Below the pieces are notes generated by a model, which saw only the letters and a program-made list of their open reading frames with translations, was not told the origin of the DNA and did not search any database. Position numbers and translations under genes: made by a program. This document shows positions 57,690 through 64,000 of a DNA stretch of 64,000 nucleotides, piece after piece. Source of the stretch: Caenispirillum bisanense (lineage in GTDB: Bacteria > Pseudomonadota > Alphaproteobacteria > Rhodospirillales > Rhodospirillaceae); contig NZ_OCNJ01000001.1 of assembly GCF_900230255.1 (NCBI RefSeq), forward strand, positions 372,001 through 436,000. The letters run 5' to 3'. Position 1 is the stretch's first letter, and the number at the start of each line of letters is the position of its first letter.

Positions 57690-58349
57690 TCAGCGCCGGT
57701 CGCTCATGGCGCGCGGCTCGGCGAGGGCGAACATAAGGGCGAGGCTGGCGAAGATCACGCCGGCGCCGGTCATGGTGCCGGCGCCGCCGAAGCGGGCGAG
57801 CGTCACCGCTTCCGTCAGCACCATGCCGGCCAGCCCGCCGGCGGCGCAGCAGGCGAGCATGGCACCCAGCGCCGGCCCGCGTTCCAGCGGCCGTTCGTCC
57901 ACCGCCAGCTTGAGCAGCACCGCCAGCGCCGCCCCGGCCGCGAGTGCCGGCGGGGCGAGCAGGGCGCCGCCGGCCAGTGCCGCTGCGGCGGCGGGGCCGA
58001 GCGCCAGGTCGGCGGCCAGCGCCGCCACCGCCGACGGCAGCAGCGCGGCGGCGACCGAGGCCACGGCCGCGGCGCCGAAGCAGGCGGCGAGCCGTCGCAG
58101 GGTCATGCGCAGGGTGGCGAGCGGACCGCTCAGGCGGCCCCCGAGCCAGACGCCGAGCCCGAGCCCGGCCAGCACGGCGCCGGCCTCCACCGGCCACGGC
58201 TGGCCGCGCGTGCCGGCGAGCAGCGCACCGGCGGCGGTGACCGCGGCGACCGCCGCCGAGCCACCCGCCAGGGCGAGCGCATAGAGCCCGAGGCGCAGGC
58301 GGCTGCCGCGGACGGAAAGGTTGTCGTCGGGAAGGCCGTCTCGGGGCAT
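57690..58349 (-). CDS. Integral membrane protein like the N-terminal part of membrane spermidine synthases
   Basis: A 219-residue hydrophobic protein with about six Ala/Leu/Gly-rich membrane segments. The motif WPVEAGAVLAGLGLGVWLGG (about residues 52-71) resembles the membrane half of fused MFS/spermidine-synthase-like proteins, but no methyltransferase-like catalytic half follows. It may be a truncated relative or a small independent permease. It is 80 bases upstream of the rhodanese gene, on the same strand. Confidence 0.55.
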   Translation of the reverse strand: MPRDGLPDDNLSVRGSRLRLGLYALALAGGSAAVAAVTAAGALLAGTRGQPWPVEAGAVLAGLGLGVWLGGRLSGPLATLRMTLRRLAACFGAAAVASVAAALLPSAVAALAADLALGPAAAAALAGGALLAPPALAAGAALAVLLKLAVDERPLERGPALGAMLACCAAGGLAGMVLTEAVTLARFGGAGTMTGAGVIFASLALMFALAEPRAMSDRR

Positions 58350-58468
58350 CGGCGGGAGCCCTCGTGCTGGCGCGTGTCCTGGATGCGGCGGGGCGGTGGT
58401 TCCGCCGCCGCGGCGATCGCCCTATTATGGGGGCCGACGACCCGGCTGGAAAGGGGAGAGCCGCCTTC

Positions 58469-58696
58469 ATGAGCACCGTCACCGTCCTCGACGTCCGCGG
58501 CCTGCAGTGTCCGCTGCCCATCCTGCGCGCCAAGAAGGCGCTCAACGGCATGGCGAGCGGCGCCATGCTCGAGGTGCAGGCCACCGATCCCGGCGCCGTG
58601 GCCGACTTCCAGTCGTTCTGCCGCCAGACCGGCCACATCCTGCGCGAGCAGACGGAAACCGACGGCGTCTACGTCTTCCGGATCGAACACGCCTGA
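58469..58696 (+). CDS. TusA family sulfurtransferase
   Basis: A 75-residue protein of the TusA/SirA fold. The active motif is RGLQCPLPILRAKKAL (about 9-24) with Cys as sulfur carrier. It moves persulfide sulfur to tRNA thiolation, molybdenum cofactor or dissimilatory sulfur enzymes. The ATG at 58469 follows AAGGGGAGAG. It is divergent from the membrane protein gene; nearby rhodanese and TauE genes support a sulfur-trafficking role. Confidence 0.93.
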   Translation: MSTVTVLDVRGLQCPLPILRAKKALNGMASGAMLEVQATDPGAVADFQSFCRQTGHILREQTETDGVYVFRIEHA

Positions 58697-58817
58697 GGCG
58701 TCGACGGCGACGCGCGTAATCGGCGAAACTTCCATGGCAGCGCGCGCCCGGACCTTGCGGGACGCAAGGGCTCGGCTACACTGTGGCCCAGGGGAAGTCC
58801 GAGGGAGGAGGGACGTC

Positions 58818-59591
58818 ATGCCGTCCATGCTGATCGCCCAGATCACCGATACCCACGTCAGCGCCGCCGAGCCGACCGGGCCGGCCGGCGCCGATCCGTC
58901 GCGCCGCCTGCTCGGGGTGGTGCGGGCGCTGAACGCCATGGAGCCGCGGCCGGACCTGGTGCTGGTCACCGGCGACCTGACCAGCGACGGCGGCGACGAG
59001 GACTATCGCCACCTGCGCGGCGTGCTCGGGCAACTGGACATGCCGTATTACGTGCTGCCGGGCAATCACGACGACCGCGGCTGCATCCGCACCGCCTTCC
59101 GCCAGGACGGCTACCTGCCGGAAAGCGGCTACCTCAACTACGTGGTCGAGGGGTATCCGCTGCGCATCGTCTGCCTCGACACCCTGCACGAGGGGCACGA
59201 CGGCGGCCGGCTCTGCCTCGACCGCCTGCAGTGGCTGGAAACGACGCTGGCCGAGGACCGTACCGCCCCGACGGTGGTCGCCATGCATCACCCGCCGTTC
59301 TTCACCGGCATCGCGCCCTTCGACCGCGAGCCGCTGCAGGGGGCGGACGCCTTCGCGTCCATCGTCGCCGCCAACCCGCATGTGGAGCGGGTGGTGTGCG
59401 GCCACCTGCACCGGCCCGTGGAGACGCGGTGGCACGGGCTGACGGTCACCGTCGCCCCCTCCACCGCCTTCGAGATCGCGCTCGACCTGCGCGAAGGCAC
59501 CGACTTCCGCATCGTCAACGGCGCCGCGCCGGGCTTTCAGCTGCACCTCTTCGGTCGCGGCGGGCTCGTCACCCACACCGCCCACACCTGA
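58818..59591 (+). CDS. Calcineurin-like metallophosphoesterase (CpdA-type)
   Basis: A 257-residue binuclear metal phosphodiesterase. All signature blocks are present: QITDTHVS (about residues 8-15), VTGDLTSDGGD near 55, LPGNHDDR near 84, AMHHPPFFTG near 158 and GHLHRPVE near 194. The arrangement matches the class III cyclic nucleotide phosphodiesterases (CpdA), so cAMP or phospholipid-derived diesters are likely substrates. ATG 58818 follows GGGAGGAGG. It ends 88 bases before the convergent DUF2189 gene. Confidence 0.92.
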   Translation: MPSMLIAQITDTHVSAAEPTGPAGADPSRRLLGVVRALNAMEPRPDLVLVTGDLTSDGGDEDYRHLRGVLGQLDMPYYVLPGNHDDRGCIRTAFRQDGYLPESGYLNYVVEGYPLRIVCLDTLHEGHDGGRLCLDRLQWLETTLAEDRTAPTVVAMHHPPFFTGIAPFDREPLQGADAFASIVAANPHVERVVCGHLHRPVETRWHGLTVTVAPSTAFEIALDLREGTDFRIVNGAAPGFQLHLFGRGGLVTHTAHT

Positions 59592-59613
59592 CCATCCGCC
59601 GGGCGCGACGACA

Positions 59614-59648
59614 ACCGGGCCGGCGGCTGGGGGCGCCGCCGGCCCGGT
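59614..59648. terminator. Bidirectional terminator with 14-bp arms
   Basis: ACCGGGCCGGCGGC and GCCGCCGGCCCGGT are perfect complements around a 7-base loop, placed between two convergent stop codons. Confidence 0.7.
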
Positions 59649-59679
59649 CATGATGGGCGCGTGACGTCGGGAGGATGCG

Positions 59680-60504
59680 TCAGACCCTGTCGCCCACCAT
59701 GGCGCGATAGGCGTGCCACGAGGCATGGCCCGCCAGCGGCAGCATGACCGCCAGGCCGACGAAGAAGGTCGCCATGCCGGCGAAGGTGATGAGGGCGAGC
59801 ATGGCGGCCCAGCCGATCATCACGCGGGCGTTCTTGCGCACCGCCTCGACGCTGGTCGCCATGGCGTAGACCGCCGAGGTCTCCGGCCGGTCGAGCAGCA
59901 TGGGCAGGGCCACCACCGACAGGGTGAAGGCGATGGTCGCCAGCACGCCGCCGACCAGGGTGCCGACCACCAGGAACAGCGGCGCCTGCGGGGCCATGAC
60001 GATGTCGATGAGGAAGCTGGACATGTTGGGCGGCGCCGAATTGTAGAACACCGCGAAGACGAGCAGCGCCAGCATCAGCCACACCAGGAAGAGAATCATC
60101 AGCACGAGGCCGATGCTCGACAACTGGATGGGGTTGCGCGTGAAGGCCGCCCAGCACATGCCGAGGCGCACCGGCTCGCCGGTCTCGCGGCGGCGGCTGG
60201 CCTCGTAGAGCCCGACGGCGAGCACCGGGGCGATCAGCAGGAAGCCGCCCACCAGCGGCAGGATCAGGCTCGCCATGCCCAACTCGCCCAAGCCGAAGAC
60301 CAGCAGGTAGGCGAGCACGGTGAAGGCCATGCCGTAGGTCAGGCTGACGCCGGGATTGGCGGTCAGGTCGCGCCATCCGGCGGCGAGCCACAGGCTCGAC
60401 TGGTCGACGGTGACGGTGCGGATGTCGGGGTAGGGCCGCCCTTCCAGCCACGGGCGCCGGTTGCGCTCGCGATGCAGGGTCGGGTGGCTGTAGATGGCGC
60501 TCAT
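59680..60504 (-). CDS. DUF2189 family integral membrane protein
   Basis: A 274-residue inner-membrane protein with about six hydrophobic segments after a soluble start. The stretch LAAGWRDLTANPGVSLTYGM (about 40-59) and LVGGFLLIAPVLAVGLYEAS (about 84-103) are marks of the DUF2189 family. Function is unknown, often linked with respiration genes. The upstream 258-base gap is AT-rich for this genome (near 60600-60640), so a regulated promoter is likely there, but I could not name a motif. Confidence 0.88.
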   Translation of the reverse strand: MSAIYSHPTLHRERNRRPWLEGRPYPDIRTVTVDQSSLWLAAGWRDLTANPGVSLTYGMAFTVLAYLLVFGLGELGMASLILPLVGGFLLIAPVLAVGLYEASRRRETGEPVRLGMCWAAFTRNPIQLSSIGLVLMILFLVWLMLALLVFAVFYNSAPPNMSSFLIDIVMAPQAPLFLVVGTLVGGVLATIAFTLSVVALPMLLDRPETSAVYAMATSVEAVRKNARVMIGWAAMLALITFAGMATFFVGLAVMLPLAGHASWHAYRAMVGDRV

Positions 60505-60762
60505 GGGCAGTCTCCTCCCACGGTGATGCCTGTGCGGGACGGTGCGCCTCGTTCAGCGGGCGGCTCTTGTCCACGCTCCCATTGCCGCAATGGTGCCCAT
60601 AACCAGGAAGGAATAAAATAAATATTCGTAACGCGGACTTTCGCGTCTGCGGTAAGTGGCTGAAGTCGCCCACGAGTCTGCGGCGGAAAAGACTTTCGAG
60701 GTACTGGTCGCAGGGCGTGTAGAGGAAGACGGAAGGCCGTGTCGAGTCCCGACGCGGCGGGC

Positions 60763-61779
60763 TCAGCGCTCCGGCCGCACCGCCTTGGCGCGCGGCAGCG
60801 GGCGTTCCGGCACGTCCATGACCAGGCCGCCGACGCCCATGCCCATGATCTCGCGCGGGCCGACGGGCTCGCCGGCCGCCAGCCGCCACAGCACCCAGTC
60901 GGCGCCGTTGAGCTTGGGGGAGCGGGCGCAGCCCGGCAGGCCGAGCACCGGCGCCCCCTCCCACCGGCCGAGCATGAGCAGGTTGCCGGGGTCGACCGGC
61001 ATGCCCAGCTGCTCAACCGTGCCGCCCACCAGCTCCACCGCCGCCGGCAGCACGTCGGCACGGTCGGTGATGGCGGAGGCGCCGATGAGCAGGAAGAGGT
61101 CGCAGCCCGCCGCCCGCAGCGCCCGCAGCTCCGCCGTCACCGCGTCCTCGTCGTGGGCGCAGCGGCGTTCCGTCACCAGCGCCGCGCCACAGGCGGCGAG
61201 GCGGGCGGCGGTGGTGTCGCGGGTCTTGTCGAGCATGTTCTCCTTGGTGCCGGCGACGCGCGTCTGCACGAGGCCGGCCCGCAGCGGCCGCCAGGGCGCC
61301 ACCCGCACCGCCGCCCGCCCGGCCAGCATGGCGCACAGGGCCAGGGTGTCGTCGGGCACGGCGAAGGGGATGATCTTCACCGTCGCCACCATCTTGCCGG
61401 GCTCCACCGGCTCGCCGTCGGGCAGGGTGGCGAGGGTGACCGCCTCCGACACGCCGTTGATGCGGTCGACGGCATCGCGGTCGGCGCGGAACAGGCCGCT
61501 CGCGGTGGCGTGCAGGTTCACCCGCCCGGTCGCCGCCGGCCGTGCCTCCACGCCGGGACCGAGCACCAGTTCCGCGACGCGGGTGGCGGCGCGGTCCTCG
61601 GCCACGTCGCCGGGCTCCAGGCGGGCGGCGATGACGGTGGCGTGGCCCTCGGCGCGCAGTTCGTAGAGGTCCGCCGGCGTCAGGATGCGCCCCTTGGGCC
61701 ACTTGCGGCCACCGATCATCAGGGAATGCGCCAGCACGCAGCCCTCGGCCTCGTCCACCGGCACGGCGCCGAACTTCAT
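60763..61779 (-). CDS. Molybdopterin-binding protein (MoeA/MoaB-like domain)
   Basis: A 338-residue protein with a MoCF-biosynthesis-like molybdopterin-binding fold in its C-terminal two thirds. Features are LFLLIGASAITDRADVLPAA (about 235-254) and GLPGCARSPKLNGADWVLWR (about 280-299). It is the last gene of a four-gene run in which stop and start overlap (ATGA with the XdhC gene). By position it should deliver or adjust the molybdenum cofactor for a molybdenum hydroxylase not in view. Confidence 0.85.
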   Translation of the reverse strand: MKFGAVPVDEAEGCVLAHSLMIGGRKWPKGRILTPADLYELRAEGHATVIAARLEPGDVAEDRAATRVAELVLGPGVEARPAATGRVNLHATASGLFRADRDAVDRINGVSEAVTLATLPDGEPVEPGKMVATVKIIPFAVPDDTLALCAMLAGRAAVRVAPWRPLRAGLVQTRVAGTKENMLDKTRDTTAARLAACGAALVTERRCAHDEDAVTAELRALRAAGCDLFLLIGASAITDRADVLPAAVELVGGTVEQLGMPVDPGNLLMLGRWEGAPVLGLPGCARSPKLNGADWVLWRLAAGEPVGPREIMGMGVGGLVMDVPERPLPRAKAVRPER

Positions 61780-62480
61780 GACGCCGCCCCGCGCCGCACC
61801 GCCGTCACCTGCGCCAGGATGGACACGGCGATCTCGGCTGGCGAGCGGGCGCCGATGGCGAGGCCGACGGGGGCGTGGATGCGGCCGATCTCACCCGCCG
61901 ACAGCCCGGCCTTCTCCAGCCGTTCCACCCGCTTGGCGTGGGTCTTCCGGCTGCCGAGGGAGCCGATGTAGAACACCGGCGCGCGCAGGGCGATGCGCAG
62001 GGCGGGGTCGTCCAGCTTGGGGTCGTGGGTCAGGGTGACGACGGCAGTGCGGGCGTCGAGCCGCAGGTCTTCCAGCGCCTCGTCGGGCCAGTCGTGGGTG
62101 ACGGTGACGCCGGCGAAGCGTTCCGGCGTGGCGAAGGCCTCGCGCGGGTCGACCACCACCACGTCGTAGCCGGTCATCACCGCCATGGGCACCAGGTGCT
62201 GGGCGATGTGGACGGCGCCGACGATCACCAGCCGTGGCGGCGGGGCGTGGACGTCGACGAACAGCGGCCGCACGTCCTCGGCCGGCTCCAGCGTCCCGCC
62301 CGCCTCGTCGTGCAGCAGGGCGTGGACGGCCTGCCGCTCCGGGCCGGAGAGGGCGAGGTCGCCGCTTTCGCCGTCGGGCTCCACCAGCGCCTGGGCGCCC
62401 GTGGCGGTCTCCGTCACCACGGCGGCCGGCACCCGCAGGGCCTTGGCCGCCAGCAGGGCGTCGAGCAGGGCGCGCTTCAT
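61776..62480 (-). CDS. XdhC/CoxF family maturation protein
   Basis: A 234-residue protein with a C-terminal Rossmann-type XdhC domain: RLVIVGAVHIAQHLVPMAVM (about 86-105), YIGSLGSRKTHAKRVERL near 180 and HAPVGLAIGARSPAEIAVSI near 206. XdhC binds the molybdenum cofactor and promotes its sulfuration and insertion. Both ends overlap neighbouring genes by ATGA, showing strict translational coupling. Confidence 0.9.
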   Translation of the reverse strand: MKRALLDALLAAKALRVPAAVVTETATGAQALVEPDGESGDLALSGPERQAVHALLHDEAGGTLEPAEDVRPLFVDVHAPPPRLVIVGAVHIAQHLVPMAVMTGYDVVVVDPREAFATPERFAGVTVTHDWPDEALEDLRLDARTAVVTLTHDPKLDDPALRIALRAPVFYIGSLGSRKTHAKRVERLEKAGLSAGEIGRIHAPVGLAIGARSPAEIAVSILAQVTAVRRGAAS

Positions 62481-63655
62481 CGCCGGGGTCCTCCACTGTC
62501 GCCGAGCGCCGCGGCGAGCGCGCTCAGGCTGTTCAGATTGTGCACGGGGCGGTGTTCGTCCACGCACGATATCATGGCCGCCGCCCCCTTGGCCTTGGGC
62601 TCGTACCCCTCCCACCGCAGCAGGGGATTGAGCCAGATGAGCCGGCGGCAACTGCGGCGCAGGCGGTCCATCTCGTCCTCCAGCCCGGCGCCGGCGTCGC
62701 GGTCGAGGCCGTCGGTGATGAGCAGCACCAGCGCCCCCTGGCCCAGCACCCGCCGGCTCCACCGCTTGTTGAAGGCGGCGAGGCACTGGCCGATGCGGGT
62801 GCCGCCGTCCCAGTCCGGCGCCTCCTGCCCGACGCGCGCCACCGCCTCGTCCACGTCGCGGCGCTTGAGCGCGCGGGTGACGTTGGTCAGCCGGGTGCCG
62901 AACAGGAAGACGTGGACGCGGTCGCGGTCGTTGGTCAGGGCGTAGAGGAAGCGCAGCAGCAGGCGCGCGTACTGCCCCATGCTGCCCGAGATGTCGCACA
63001 GCACCACGATGGGTGGCGGCCGCACGCGGCGGGTCGCGCGCGCCAGTTCGATGACGTCGCCGCCGCCGGCCCGCGCCGTCTCGCGGAGGGAGCGCCGCAG
63101 GTCGATGCGGGCCCCGCGCGGCGACGGGCGGAAGCGGCGCGTCGGCAGGGCGAGGCGAGCGAGCCGCATGCCGGCGATGATGCGCCGCGCCTCCGCCAGT
63201 TCGGCTGTGGTCATCTGCTCGAAGTCCTTGGCGCGCAGGATCTCCTCGGCCGAGAACACCAGCCGGCCGTCGATCTGGATCTCCTGCTTCTTCTGCTCGC
63301 GGGCGTCGAGGTCGGGCGGCGGCGGCTTGGCGAGCGTGTCCTGCAGGCGGCGCGACAGCTCGGGCCCGTCCTTGCCCAGTTCCGCCCGCATGGCCGGCAG
63401 CATGAGCCCCATGGCCTTCTTCAGAAGCTCCGGGTTGCGCCAGAACAGGTGGAAGGCCTGGTCGAAGATCTCGTGCTGGTCATGGCGGTCGGTGAGGGTG
63501 GCGTGCAGCGCCCAATAGAAGTCGTCGCGCCGGTCGAGCCCCACCGCCTCCACCGCCTCGAGCGCGCGCAGGGCCTTCTGCGGCCCGACGGGCAGGCCGG
63601 CGGCGCGCAGGGTGCGGGTGAACGCCACCACGTTGGCGGCGAGCGATCCGGTCAC
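62477..63655 (-). CDS. VWA domain protein, CoxE-like
   Basis: A 392-residue protein. The C-terminal von Willebrand A domain shows the MIDAS motif VLCDISGSMGQYARLLLRFL (about 218-237), where DxSxS binds metal, and later VLLITDGLDRDAG. The N-terminal part is the CoxE-type region with KKQEIQIDGRLVFSAEEILR (about 121-140). CoxE works with the MoxR ATPase CoxD in maturing the Mo-Cu site of CO dehydrogenase-type enzymes. The start is GTG at 63655 with GGGAG nearby. Confidence 0.9.
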   Translation of the reverse strand: MTGSLAANVVAFTRTLRAAGLPVGPQKALRALEAVEAVGLDRRDDFYWALHATLTDRHDQHEIFDQAFHLFWRNPELLKKAMGLMLPAMRAELGKDGPELSRRLQDTLAKPPPPDLDAREQKKQEIQIDGRLVFSAEEILRAKDFEQMTTAELAEARRIIAGMRLARLALPTRRFRPSPRGARIDLRRSLRETARAGGGDVIELARATRRVRPPPIVVLCDISGSMGQYARLLLRFLYALTNDRDRVHVFLFGTRLTNVTRALKRRDVDEAVARVGQEAPDWDGGTRIGQCLAAFNKRWSRRVLGQGALVLLITDGLDRDAGAGLEDEMDRLRRSCRRLIWLNPLLRWEGYEPKAKGAAAMISCVDEHRPVHNLNSLSALAAALGDSGGPRR

Positions 63656-63661
63656 GGGCGG

Positions 63662-64000
63662 TCACTCCCCGGCGGTGCGGGCGGAGACGTCGGCCTTCAC
63701 CTGCATGAGGAGGCGCGCCGCCTCGTCGCCCTGGATGCGGGCGATGTCGTCCTGGTACTTGAGCAGGATGCCGAGCGTATCGTCGACGGCCCCGGCCGAC
63801 AGCTCGATCTGGTCCAGTTCCACCAGCGTGCTGGCCCAGTCGAGGCTTTCCGCCACGCCCGGCGCCTTGAACAGGTCGAGCCCGCGCAAGGCCTGCACGA
63901 AGGCCACCACCTGCCGGCTGAGGGACTCCGGCACCTGCGGCAGGCGGGCGGTCAGGATCGCCAGTTCGCGGGCGAAATCGGGATAGTCGACCCAGTGGTA
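63662..64000 (-). CDS. MoxR-type AAA+ ATPase (CoxD-like), C-terminal part
   Basis: The frame is open to the window edge, so only the last 112 residues are seen, without Walker motifs. The visible end (HWVDYPDFARELAILTARLP, then LSRQVVAFVQALRGLDLFKA) matches the helical lid domain of MoxR ATPases that precede CoxE genes. By context it is the CoxD-like chaperone that remodels the hydroxylase metal site. It ends 6 bases before the CoxE start. Confidence 0.8.
   Translation of the reverse strand, partial: YHWVDYPDFARELAILTARLPQVPESLSRQVVAFVQALRGLDLFKAPGVAESLDWASTLVELDQIELSAGAVDDTLGILLKYQDDIARIQGDEAARLLMQVKADVSARTAGE

Noticed and set aside
1-64000. CRISPR arrays, tRNA or rRNA genes, prophage or IS elements
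   Set aside because: I looked for regular repeat-spacer units, tRNA-like T-loops and transposase motifs on both strands and saw none; a covariance-model scan would be needed for small RNAs.

Overview
The window is very GC-rich (G or C at most third codon positions) and reads as ordinary chromosome of an alphaproteobacterium, most likely from the Rhodospirillales or a near relative. Pointers are a C4-pathway 5-aminolevulinate synthase, the F1-ATPase zeta inhibitor (DUF1476), an HdaA-type replication regulator, separate purS/purQ/purL genes, and several protein families common in that order. This placement rests on gene content and not on a database search. No rRNA, tRNA, CRISPR array, insertion sequence or prophage was seen. 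Genes are densely packed, with several ATGA or GTGA stop/start overlaps.

Layout. 1-2.7 kb: end of a CDP-alcohol phosphatidyltransferase, an AI-2E/PerM family permease, hdaA and a small alanine-rich lipoprotein. 2.9-9.2 kb: a secreted phytase-like esterase protein, copper nitrite reductase nirK with an FNR/NnrR-like box, and an AbfD/HpaB-family flavoprotein divergent from a TetR regulator with a clear operator between them. 9.3-16.1 kb: an internally duplicated ferritin-like protein, a phosphotransferase/P-loop kinase fusion, a universal stress protein, a LysE exporter, an SRAP DNA-protein crosslink protein and two SDR oxidoreductases. 16.1-23 kb: an Uma2 remnant, a winged-helix regulator, a GAF protein with a dead GGDEF domain, hemA, a thioredoxin-NHL protein, a second stress protein and a membrane-anchored orphan. 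23-28 kb: treZ-treY for making trehalose from glucan. 28-33 kb: a coiled-coil orphan, a formate/nitrite-type channel, pyrE, an enoyl-CoA hydratase and an ELM1-like protein. 32.9-35.7 kb: a repeat-rich stretch, two tandem leucine-rich leader peptides, leuA and two small HicB-antitoxin-like ORFs. 35.7-42.4 kb: an extensin-like protein, the zeta inhibitor, a TANGO2/NRDE protein, and the purine run purC-purS-purQ-purL followed by a BolA gene. 42.5-50.2 kb: genes of a PEP-CTERM/exosortase-type exopolysaccharide locus (acyltransferase, PrsT, two glycosyltransferases, wecB), with no exosortase in view. 50-60.5 kb: hemN, hyi, an orphan, an FAH-family enzyme, a Mut7-C protein, a third stress protein, TauE/SafE, rhodanese, TusA, a phosphodiesterase and a DUF2189 membrane protein. 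60.7-64 kb: a cox-type cluster (MoxR ATPase, VWA protein, XdhC-like protein, molybdopterin-binding protein) for maturing a molybdenum hydroxylase.

Themes. Nitrite reduction, a nitrite/formate-type channel and oxygen-independent heme synthesis point to a facultative denitrifier or a bacterium that tolerates low oxygen. Several sulfur-handling genes (TauE/SafE, rhodanese, TusA) sit close together. The strongest leads for something new are the paired leucine leader peptides before leuA, the tandem diiron-like ferritin protein with a 155-residue repeat register, and the split HicB-like pair downstream of leuA.
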